A stretch of DNA of 18,864 nucleotides from Candidatus Tenderia sp. (GTDB taxonomy: Bacteria; Pseudomonadota; Gammaproteobacteria; Tenderiales; Tenderiaceae). A program made the translations under genes and the position numbers. Shown in pieces: positions 1 to 5,756 of this stretch (position 1 is its first letter; each line of letters starts with the position of its first letter). The DNA is taken from NCBI GenBank assembly GCA_030148045.1, contig JASBUE010000002.1:1-18864 (forward strand), written 5' to 3'. The notes under the pieces are model-generated. The model did no database searches and was not told where the DNA came from. It saw only the letters and a list, made by a program, of their open reading frames with translations.

Positions 1-1422
1 GTTCAGTGTGACGCTTTGCGCCTTGATGGTAATGCCGCTTCCCCGCTCACTCAGACGTGCGTAATCATCCGGGGTTATCCATCCATAGGCTTCAAGACGA
101 TCCAGGGCCTCATCGAGTTCCCAGGGCTTCCAGCGGCGGGAGGATTTCATATAACGGCTCAGGTCGCGCTTAACAGTGAAGCGGTCCCACTGTTGGGCCA
201 GGATAAGAGCGGCCACGTCACGAGCACGATCTTCCGTATTATCGATGCCACCATAGAATTTCATTGCATGCGGTAGGAATACATCCCACATAAGATCAGC
301 CACCTGCTGCGCTGTCTCTTTTGAAACCCGCCTGTCTGTGGGAAAGATTTTGTCCCGAGCGCACTCAATACAGTGAAAAACGAGAACCAACCTAGCGAAT
401 AAGCCAGACCATTTCCCCAAGGCCGCAGTGAGAAACGGATTCGGGATAAACCGCACTGCCTTGTGTAGTCGCCAATCGAGGTTCTCTCTGATCTGGTGAG
501 CATCTTCGGACAGCTGAACCGCATCGCCAGAGGGCTCCAACTCCGCAAGGTGTATGAACAGCTCCTTATAAGCGGTTTTGGACTCCATATCTGGGCAACG
601 GTCTTGTCCCATAGGGGCATCGGCTGCATACAGCAAGATAAATCGCTGGATCAGGCCGTCATGATTTGTAGCGTTCGCATACTCATGAACAACGGACGGC
701 TGAATTCCACCAACCACGCACATGCTCCAGTTTTCGACAAACGTTGATCCGCGCTTCACCCGGTCCACGGAACGAGGACCGCCGTTATACGCTTCCAGCA
801 ATGCCGCCCGGTCTTTGTGGCCGCCCCCCTTATAAACATCCATGGAGGAAAACCATCCCGAGAGCTCATCCTGATAAGACAGCACGCCGCGCGGTTCAGA
901 CTCGGCCAGCATGTCGCTAAGCTTTTCCACGGTCGCATCATTGACTATGAGGCGTTTGTTTGGGGGTTTTGGAGGTCTGGGCTCTTGATCTTTGGTTTTC
1001 TCCCATTCAGCTAATGCTGATGCTGATTCTTTTCGCCACTGCCCATCAATGGTGAACGCTGGGCCGAGGGCCTTTTTAAGTCCAGGTGATTTTTTCACCG
1101 CCGGGTTGCCTATAATCGCTAGCAATAATCGTGGCTGCTCCCGCCATGTAGGATCATATCGCTTAGGCTGGATTTCAATACGGTCATCGATGCATGCTGC
1201 AGCAGCACCAATCGCGGCCAGGCCGATTACTGCCGGATCGACGCCTATTAGTTCACCCTGGTCGCTGGCGAAGCTAGCTATCGGTTCAGGCAGCAATTTT
1301 GAGGGGAAAGCCGGAAGCGGCCATGCGTTGAAGATATCAACCGGGTCTGTTGGTTGAATTTGTTGCTCAGCCGCTTTATCAAGAAAGGATTGACCGCGAT
1401 CTAGGCCATGCAATTCAGCCAT
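1..1422 (-). CDS. DUF3987 (YfjI-like) family protein, C-terminus outside the window
   Basis: An open frame of 474 codons runs from ATG at 1422 to the window edge without a stop, so the gene is cut by the window. It has DUF3987 hallmarks, in order. A P-loop-like segment sits at about 105-113 (GNPAVKKSP). NDATVEKL follows at about 161-168, then a Walker B-like SYQDELSGW with D185 and E186. After that come the YKGGGHKDRAALLEAYNGG block around 197-215 and a GGIQPS turn near 238. Such proteins sit in prophages, satellites and plasmids next to primase fragments. They are thought to act as helicase- or primase-associated ATPases in element replication, but the biochemistry is poorly established. The start overlaps the upstream primase stop by 8 nt (ATGGCTGA), suggesting translational coupling. 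It is the last visible gene of the leftward operon. Confidence 0.85.
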   Translation of the reverse strand, partial: MAELHGLDRGQSFLDKAAEQQIQPTDPVDIFNAWPLPAFPSKLLPEPIASFASDQGELIGVDPAVIGLAAIGAAAACIDDRIEIQPKRYDPTWREQPRLLLAIIGNPAVKKSPGLKKALGPAFTIDGQWRKESASALAEWEKTKDQEPRPPKPPNKRLIVNDATVEKLSDMLAESEPRGVLSYQDELSGWFSSMDVYKGGGHKDRAALLEAYNGGPRSVDRVKRGSTFVENWSMCVVGGIQPSVVHEYANATNHDGLIQRFILLYAADAPMGQDRCPDMESKTAYKELFIHLAELEPSGDAVQLSEDAHQIRENLDWRLHKAVRFIPNPFLTAALGKWSGLFARLVLVFHCIECARDKIFPTDRRVSKETAQQVADLMWDVFLPHAMKFYGGIDNTEDRARDVAALILAQQWDRFTVKRDLSRYMKSSRRWKPWELDEALDRLEAYGWITPDDYARLSERGSGITIKAQSVTLN

Positions 1423-1843
1423 GGGACACCCCCGCTAGTTTCATGCCCTGACGGATGCGCTGCTCAGCTAGGAAAACGCGATCGACATCAACCTGGGATA
1501 GCGGTTCTCCCTTTGCGACGTGCGATGCCGCAAGAGCGACAACAAGCGCCTCATGAGCAAGGGCTCGAAGGACGTCCGTTGCCGGGAACGGTCGACTCAT
1601 CCGCCGACTACGGTGGTCAATACTTAATTTTTCCGGGAATAGATCGCCGAAGGTAAGGCCGATGGCGGCGAGAACATCCTCCGTTGAACAGCCACCAAAG
1701 TCATTAATTAATATCCGCCCATCGTCTACTTCTCGAATAGCGAGCGACGGAGTTTTATCAACATGGGCGGGACAGCACGCAATCCACCGATCAGGGCCAG
1801 TTTTCCTGACCTTCTCCAGTCGATTTAGGAGGTTATCGATCAT
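1415..1843 (-). CDS. Small CHC2-like primase zinc-finger domain protein
   Basis: The product is 142 aa. Its N-terminal half resembles the zinc-binding domain of phage and plasmid primases: CPAH at 24-27, KTPSLAI at 30-36, DGRILINDFGGC at 41-52, then EDVLAAIGL. The visible metal ligands are C24, H27 and C52; the position expected to be the fourth ligand is D48 instead of Cys. The C-terminal half is helical (DVLRALAHEALVV onward), as in stand-alone primase fragments of integrative elements. There is no Toprim or polymerase domain, so priming would need a partner, perhaps the DUF3987 product. The start is supported by GGGAGG 5 nt upstream, and the ATG overlaps the stop of the 45-aa ORF. Role: probably replication of the element. 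Confidence 0.8.
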   Translation of the reverse strand: MIDNLLNRLEKVRKTGPDRWIACCPAHVDKTPSLAIREVDDGRILINDFGGCSTEDVLAAIGLTFGDLFPEKLSIDHRSRRMSRPFPATDVLRALAHEALVVALAASHVAKGEPLSQVDVDRVFLAEQRIRQGMKLAGVSHG

Positions 1844-1977
1844 GCGAGCCTCCCATGGGTTGGCACTATCCCAGAGACGTCGACCTGGCTACGATTCGGG
1901 GTGCAATCATCGGTAAATTGCTTTTTGCCCTCGCACCGCCCAGCCATAGCGGTTCGGGGGCTTTCTTTATCTGGCAT
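1840..1977 (-). CDS. Small 45-aa ORF nested between HTH and primase genes
   Basis: An ATG at 1977 is preceded by GGAGG 6 nt upstream, a strong ribosome binding site. The frame encodes 45 aa and ends in TGA overlapping the primase ATG (ATGA). Its 5' end overlaps the upstream HTH gene by 11 nt. Overlaps on both sides plus the Shine-Dalgarno are the evidence that it is translated. The peptide starts MPDKESPRTAMAGRCEGK, is polar, has two cysteines and no membrane segment, and matches no family I recognise. It could be a real small protein or a coupling ORF that carries ribosomes from the HTH gene to the primase gene. Confidence 0.5.
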   Translation of the reverse strand: MPDKESPRTAMAGRCEGKKQFTDDCTPNRSQVDVSGIVPTHGRLA

Positions 1978-2245
1978 TGGCCCCTCCAACCTCGCCCGTT
2001 GAAGCTACGCGATGTGCATTGAGCCAAGCATCCAGGTCCTCCCGCATATAACGTACTGCACGGCCAATCTTGACCCATGGCGGCCCCTCAATTGGTTCGC
2101 CATTCTTGATGCGGCGGGTGTCTTTTACGCGGAGTGACCGCAGATAAATTGGACTGAATCCGGTGTGGCCGGCAGCTTGCTTTTCGGTAAGTCCTCGGGG
2201 AACAGCGATTGCATTATCATTCCGATCCGGCGAGTGGTGGGACAT
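1967..2245 (-). CDS. AlpA-like helix-turn-helix regulator / excisionase-type protein
   Basis: The product is 92 aa with one winged HTH of the AlpA/excisionase (HTH_17) type. GLTEKQAAGHTGFSPIYLRSLR at about 18-39 forms the HTH; WVKIGRAVRYMREDLDAWL at about 57-75 is the usual wing and C-terminal helix. Proteins of this kind activate or repress integrase genes or act as recombination directionality factors in integrative elements. It opens the leftward operon with the 45-aa ORF, the primase and the DUF3987 gene. GAGG 9 nt upstream of the ATG supports the start. A plausible sigma-70 promoter is at 2269-2298. Whether it works as excisionase or transcription factor cannot be told from sequence. Confidence 0.8.
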   Translation of the reverse strand: MSHHSPDRNDNAIAVPRGLTEKQAAGHTGFSPIYLRSLRVKDTRRIKNGEPIEGPPWVKIGRAVRYMREDLDAWLNAHRVASTGEVGGANAR

Positions 2246-2268
2246 AAGCGTATACCTCGATATCTATT

Positions 2269-2298
2269 TTAATACTGGTACAAGCTTCGTGTGGGTAA
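2269..2298 (-). promoter_or_regulatory. Candidate sigma-70 promoter of the leftward HTH-primase operon
   Basis: On the minus strand, TTACCC (2298-2293) and TATTAA (2274-2269) are 18 bp apart. The predicted transcript start near 2262 leaves a short leader carrying GAGG before the ATG at 2245. The -35 match is weak. Confidence 0.35.
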
Positions 2299-2450
2299 GC
2301 GGTAGTTGTCGATTGGTTGCCTTATGGCATTCCGCGGACTGGAATTCCTATATTTGGGGTACGAATCAGGATGTAGCCACAACATATAGATATTATGGTT
2401 AACTTATTGATTTTTATAAATATCCCCTAGACTAAACTATAAAAATATTG

Positions 2451-2517
2451 TTTCGTTTATTTCGTTTATGATCTAATATTACTAAAGAAGCCCTCTCGAT
2501 AACCGAAATAAACGAAA
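2451..2517. promoter_or_regulatory. Inverted/direct repeat operator upstream of HTH/PIN operon
   Basis: A perfect 13-bp inverted repeat has arms TTTCGTTTATTTC (2451-2463) and GAAATAAACGAAA (2505-2517), 41 bp apart. The left side also carries TTCGTTTAT twice in tandem (2452-2460 and 2461-2469). That makes three copies of a 9-bp unit, two in one orientation and one in the other, 60-126 bp upstream of the HTH start. The arrangement fits cooperative autoregulation by the HTH protein encoded downstream, as in toxin-antitoxin operons. A TAATAT box at 2474-2479 between the arms could be the -10, but no good -35 is paired with it. Confidence 0.6.
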
Positions 2518-2576
2518 TGAGAGAAGGGTTAGAGTAGGTAGATTTTAGGTAGTACATTTTTAGGAGAGGCGCGATT

Positions 2577-3032
2577 ATGAACTCAGCAAAAGATCTCCTG
2601 GTTATCGACGCACCAGATGAACAAGAAGCGAAACTAGCTGCCGAGAGCAGTAGGATACTTGCTGCCATTATTGGCAGAGGCGGTGAAGCACAATTACGTC
2701 TAGTAGATGGTGACGAACATATTACAGTCCCAGTAACCGCAATTAAAATGCTTGTAAAGATCCTGAACCAAATGGCTCAAGGAAATGCGATATCTATTGT
2801 TCCGATCCATGCTGAGCTGACAACTCAGCAGGCAGCTGATTTTCTTAACGTATCGCGCCCTTACCTAATAAAATTATTAGACGCGGGCAAAATTCCTCAT
2901 CATAAAGCTGGGGTCCGTCGAAAGGTCTACTTTAAAGACCTAGTTGAGTTTAAAGAAAGAACAGTGGAGGAGTCTAAAATAGCGCTTGATAAACTAACAA
3001 AGCAGGCACAAGAACTTAACATGGGCTACTAA
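2577..3032 (+). CDS. Excisionase-family HTH protein, probable antitoxin of the PIN protein
   Basis: The product is 151 aa. The N-terminal 80 residues form an acidic alpha/beta-looking region with a GGEAQLRLVDGDEHITVPVTA segment near 35-55. Residues about 84-131 form an excisionase-type HTH: LTTQQAADFLNVSRPYLIKLLD, then GKIPHHKAGVRRKVYFKDLVEF. A C-terminal helix follows. Start evidence is strong, with AGGAGAGG 7 nt before the ATG. The PIN-domain gene begins 4 nt after its stop, so the two are one transcript. Such pairs are treated as type II toxin-antitoxin modules in which the HTH partner neutralises the nuclease and binds its own operator. The inverted repeat at 2451-2517 supports that here. 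The gene is AT-richer than the flanking replication genes. Confidence 0.8.
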   Translation: MNSAKDLLVIDAPDEQEAKLAAESSRILAAIIGRGGEAQLRLVDGDEHITVPVTAIKMLVKILNQMAQGNAISIVPIHAELTTQQAADFLNVSRPYLIKLLDAGKIPHHKAGVRRKVYFKDLVEFKERTVEESKIALDKLTKQAQELNMGY

Positions 3033-3036
3033 TGCG

Positions 3037-3606
3037 ATGGCCAATTTTACGGTCATTTATGACGCATGCGTTTTATACCCTGCCCCTCTACGGGATCTAC
3101 TCGTTAGGTTAGCTACCACAGGGCTATTTCGTGCTCGCTGGACCGATGATATTCATGATGAATGGGTACGCAATGTCTTAAAAAACCGGAACGACATAAC
3201 ACCCGAACAGCTACAACGGACTAAGGCTTTGATGGATGAGGCGGTACCAGATTGTTTGGTAACTGGATACCATCCTTTAATTGAAGGCTTAACACTTCCT
3301 GACCCTAATGATCGGCACGTTTTGGCAGCTACCATAAAGGCCAATGCGGAAGTTATCGTCACCTTTAATCACAAGGACTTTCCCCTCGAGGCACTATCTG
3401 AATTTGAAATCTTCACACAACACCCTGATGATTTTATAGATTATGTCTACGACTTGTCGCCTCAAACCGTCATAGCAGTGGCTAGACAACAACGTATTGC
3501 GTTAAGCAATCCCGAACTTTCACCACAAGAGTTCATAAATAAATTACAGGCAAATCAGCTAACCAATACTGCTTCACACCTATTAGATGCAATTGAACTA
3601 ATATAA
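3037..3606 (+). CDS. PIN-domain protein (PIN_3 type), probable ribonuclease toxin
   Basis: The product is 189 aa. The PIN fold occupies about residues 4-130. It has the acidic set expected of the nuclease: D9 in VIYDACVLYP, E42 in DIHDEWVRN, D92 in LPDPNDRHVLAA, and D114 in VTFNHKDFP. All four positions are filled, so the site looks intact. A helical extension of about 55 residues (roughly 131-189) makes it longer than classical VapC proteins of around 130 aa. PIN toxins cut RNA in a metal-dependent way; the target here is unknown. It starts 4 nt after the HTH gene stop, and the two probably form an addiction or defence module that stabilises the element. The gene converges on the 219-aa gene with only 17 bp between the two stops and no clear terminator. 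Confidence 0.82.
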   Translation: MANFTVIYDACVLYPAPLRDLLVRLATTGLFRARWTDDIHDEWVRNVLKNRNDITPEQLQRTKALMDEAVPDCLVTGYHPLIEGLTLPDPNDRHVLAATIKANAEVIVTFNHKDFPLEALSEFEIFTQHPDDFIDYVYDLSPQTVIAVARQQRIALSNPELSPQEFINKLQANQLTNTASHLLDAIELI

Positions 3607-3623
3607 ACAGTAGCGACAAAGAT

Positions 3624-4283
3624 TCATAAACCACCGATATCTCCGTCAAGATTTTCTAAAATATCGCGCAAAAACTCGAGCTTATTAGACTTCATCATCC
3701 TTTCGGCAGCATTAGCAGCAAACTGAAAATCGGAAAATGCGCTTCCGAATTCAGCGCGCCAATTTGACGGAATGCTTTTTGTGTTGAAAATCCTCTTACA
3801 TGCATTCTTGTATCGTTCTTCCAATAGCCCGGCGAGCCGGGGGGCCGACAGATTTTCCTGTCCAGGAGGAGCCCTCTTCTTAACTTCGTGTAAATCAGAC
3901 TCAGCCCAAAGTAGACAGGAGTGTCTCACATCACGGGCTTCGCCTTTTTCAATAAGCTCCTGAACACAGCCTATGACCCTCCAATCATCCCATATTGGTA
4001 CTTTGTTTGAGCCACCCTTTTGATGTCTCTTGTCAAATTGGAATGCGGGAACATGATCACGGGCCAAAGCCAAACTCAATCCAAACCAGTCACCTTTATT
4101 CAGACCATAGTGATCAAACAGCAAGGCCAATAATTCCAAATTTTCTTTTATCTCTTTGGAATTTTCTTGTTTTCTTTTTTGATCTTCAATTTCTGAAGCA
4201 AAGATCTCTTGCATCTTACGCTTAAAGGGATTTTCGCGTTCTATTTTCCGCTTTTTGCCAAGGCGGCCTTTGTATTGACTCAT
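3624..4283 (-). CDS. Hypothetical protein coupled to the integrase
   Basis: The product is 219 aa and I do not recognise it. The first about 45 residues are very rich in Lys, Arg, Glu and Gln (SQYKGRLGKKRKIERENPFK onward) and likely form a charged helix. A central segment, LALLFDHYGLNKGDWFGLSLALARDHVPAFQF (about 52-83), looks globular. A second globular region contains WDDWRVIGCVQELIEKGEARD. There is no signal peptide or membrane segment. Its ATG overlaps the integrase TGA by 4 nt (ATGA), so it is translated from the integrase transcript. AT content is higher than that of the integrase. A role in recombination or regulation of the element is only suggested by position. Confidence 0.7.
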   Translation of the reverse strand: MSQYKGRLGKKRKIERENPFKRKMQEIFASEIEDQKRKQENSKEIKENLELLALLFDHYGLNKGDWFGLSLALARDHVPAFQFDKRHQKGGSNKVPIWDDWRVIGCVQELIEKGEARDVRHSCLLWAESDLHEVKKRAPPGQENLSAPRLAGLLEERYKNACKRIFNTKSIPSNWRAEFGSAFSDFQFAANAAERMMKSNKLEFLRDILENLDGDIGGL

Positions 4284-5533
4284 GCTTCAACCTCATTCAT
4301 CAATACGGCCACCGCCTTATGCTTGGCATCAGGCCGAAGATGAGCATATCGCTCAGTAAGGGTGATTGAGCTATGCCCCAGCAAGTCGCGCACCGTATAG
4401 AGATCCACGCCCGCCTGTACCAGCCGGCTCGCATAGTCATGGCGCAAATCGTGGAAGGTGAAGTCCTGAAGCTGGGCACGCTCCACTAGCGCCGCCCATG
4501 ACCGCTTTACATGACCGAACCGAGTGCCAGTATCCGGATTGACAAAAACGTAGCCGCTAATCGATCGCACCTCACCCGCCTCGGTCAAAACGTTAAAAAC
4601 ATCGTCATTAATAGGGATATGGCGGGTGGCATTGGTCTTGACCGTGTCCGCATGGACAAGGATCTCCCGCCGATTGAGACTGACATGCTCCCAACGTAAG
4701 CCAAATATCTCGCCCCGACGCATGCCCGTATTCATGGCCAGCCTGACCATCCATTGCAGATAATTGGGGGCCTCTTTGAGGGCCTTCAGGAACCGCTGGC
4801 GTTCGCCAAGCTTTTCATCGCTACCAGGATCCTTGATTTCCTCGATGTGGTCTCTTTGGCCAAGCCAGCGCACCCGCTTGTGGTCCGCCATCTCGAGGGG
4901 ATGAAAAGCCGGATCATCCAAAGGGTTTTTATCGATAATGCGCCACTTGACCGCCTGATTGAGCATGGCAAGCAGCGCCACGCGGTCCCGGTTCAAGGTT
5001 TGGGGCTTGATCCCCTTCGCCAAGCGCTTGGCTCTATGCTTAACAACTTCCATGGCATCAAGGGTCGCCATGTCGTCATCAAGAAATGGCTTCCAAGCGG
5101 ACTTGATTCGCTTCAACGTGGCTTGGCCGCTTTTGCGGTGATTCAGATATTCAGACTGGTAAGCCCCCTCCAGAAAAGCCTTAATGGTCCGCGACGCGCT
5201 CCTTCTTTTGTGTTCCCGCTCTCGCCGGCGGTCGCCAGCAGGGTCAGGGCCGAGCTTCTTTAGCGCCTCTCTGGCATCGCCTGGGGTCATATTGGGCGCA
5301 TACCCCAGCTTGTAGGTCTGGCGCTTGCCTTCGGGATCTCGGTAGTCGTATGCCCATGTTTTCTTGGGAGACCCATCTGGCCCGGCTTTGGCGCCAACCC
5401 GCAATATAAGCCCCCGACTCTTGGTATCCCGAAAAGTCTGACGCTCTCCGGTAGCCTTTATGGCCTCAACAAATTCCTTTGTCAGGCGAAAGGCTCTATT
5501 ATTGTGCGAGGCATTCAATTTTGGGGACTCCAA
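4280..5533 (-). CDS. int: Tyrosine-type site-specific integrase
   Basis: This P4/lambda-like tyrosine recombinase has about 417 aa. An N-terminal arm-binding region of the DUF4102 type covers about residues 10-100 (GLILRVGAK, YDYRDPEGKRQTYKLG). A SAM-like core-binding domain covers about 110-210. The catalytic domain has the first Arg in MNTGMRRGEIFGLRW, HDLRH as the HxxR box, GHSSITLTERYAHL with the late His, and the nucleophilic Tyr in RYAHL. The family's catalytic residues appear intact. The only plausible starts are TTG codons at 5545, 5533 and 5521. I chose 5533: GGAG lies 6 nt upstream, and the promoter at 5563-5592 predicts a transcript start only about 10 nt before 5545. It reads away from the tRNA-Pro fragment and is coupled to the 219-aa gene. 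Expected role: integration at, and excision from, tRNA-Pro. Confidence 0.93.
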   Translation of the reverse strand: MESPKLNASHNNRAFRLTKEFVEAIKATGERQTFRDTKSRGLILRVGAKAGPDGSPKKTWAYDYRDPEGKRQTYKLGYAPNMTPGDAREALKKLGPDPAGDRRREREHKRRSASRTIKAFLEGAYQSEYLNHRKSGQATLKRIKSAWKPFLDDDMATLDAMEVVKHRAKRLAKGIKPQTLNRDRVALLAMLNQAVKWRIIDKNPLDDPAFHPLEMADHKRVRWLGQRDHIEEIKDPGSDEKLGERQRFLKALKEAPNYLQWMVRLAMNTGMRRGEIFGLRWEHVSLNRREILVHADTVKTNATRHIPINDDVFNVLTEAGEVRSISGYVFVNPDTGTRFGHVKRSWAALVERAQLQDFTFHDLRHDYASRLVQAGVDLYTVRDLLGHSSITLTERYAHLRPDAKHKAVAVLMNEVEA

Positions 5534-5562
5534 TGGGGACTCCAAGCTGGCTGATAAATAAC

Positions 5563-5592
5563 TTTATACCACCAGATACAAAAGAATGCCAA
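5563..5592 (-). promoter_or_regulatory. Candidate sigma-70 promoter of the integrase
   Basis: On the minus strand, TTGGCA (5592-5587) and TATAAA (5568-5563) are separated by 18 bp. This is a good match upstream of the integrase, and the predicted leader is about 22 nt to the TTG at 5533. Confidence 0.5.
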
Positions 5593-5626
5593 TAAAAGGA
5601 GCTCAACCCATTGTTACATAATGATT

Positions 5627-5643
5627 TATTGAATATTTCAATA
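5627..5643. promoter_or_regulatory. Inverted repeat between integrase and att site
   Basis: TATTGAA and TTCAATA are perfect 7-bp arms around TAT. They lie in the AT-rich 5546-5696 interval between the integrase promoter and the tRNA fragment. This could be a binding site for the integrase arm domain, for IHF or for the AlpA-like regulator. Function is inferred from position only. Confidence 0.35.
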
Positions 5644-5696
5644 TATGGCTAGACATATACATAAACATCAGCCTACAATGGGATACAACCCTTGAA

Positions 5697-5746
5697 ACGC
5701 CTTCGGGAGGCAGGGGCAGGAGGTTCAAATCCTCTCACTCCGACCA
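5697..5746 (+). other. att site: displaced 3' half of tRNA-Pro(CGG)
   Basis: The run reads as the 3' half of a proline tRNA. Anticodon loop TTCGGGA is at 5702-5708 (anticodon CGG, 5704-5706) and the 3' anticodon stem GGCAG at 5709-5713. Variable GGGCA is at 5714-5718, T stem GGAGG and loop TTCAAAT at 5719-5730, CCTCT at 5731-5735. Acceptor strand CACTCCG is at 5736-5742, with A and CCA at 5743-5746. No matching 5' acceptor (CGGAGTG) or D arm exists upstream. Pairing with the preceding bases breaks after three pairs of the anticodon stem. Recombination therefore probably took place at the anticodon loop, with the intact tRNA rebuilt at the other end of the element. The chromosomal histidine kinase gene ends 10 bp further on. 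Confidence 0.85.
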
Positions 5747-5756
5747 GTATTTCCAA

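Larger units (their letters stand above)
2246..2576. other. 331-bp divergent intergenic region of the element
   Basis: It lies between the divergent HTH operon (leftward) and HTH/PIN operon (rightward). It holds a weak leftward promoter near 2269-2298, an AT-rich stretch from about 2380, and the repeat cluster 2451-2517 described separately. No convincing coding frame or RNA gene was seen. This is probably the regulatory hub of the element. Confidence 0.6.
1..5746. mobile_element. Integrative element (right-hand part), inserted at tRNA-Pro(CGG)
   Basis: The segment holds a tyrosine integrase, a primase/DUF3987 replication module, an AlpA-like HTH protein and an HTH/PIN module. It ends at a displaced tRNA-Pro 3' half at 5697-5746. 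This layout is that of a site-specifically integrated element (satellite-like prophage, integrative plasmid or genomic island). No capsid, tail, conjugation or packaging gene is visible, so the class cannot be decided. The left end and the reconstituted tRNA-Pro must lie left of position 1. Base composition is uneven: the HTH/PIN genes and the 219-aa gene are visibly AT-richer than the integrase, the primase or the chromosome to the right. This suggests a mosaic origin. The boundary call rests on the tRNA fragment and is an inference until attL is seen. Confidence 0.85.

Noticed and set aside
1..1422. Degenerate P-loop in the DUF3987 protein as an inactivating mutation
   Set aside because: From memory, related element proteins have similar N-P-x-x-K-K-S-P versions, so this looks like a family trait.
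4754..5263. 169-codon open frame antisense to the integrase
   Set aside because: The integrase catalytic and core-binding domains are unmistakable on the other strand.
5671..5746. Complete tRNA-Pro gene
   Set aside because: No 5' acceptor strand, D arm or matching anticodon 5' stem precedes the fragment; only the 3' half is present.
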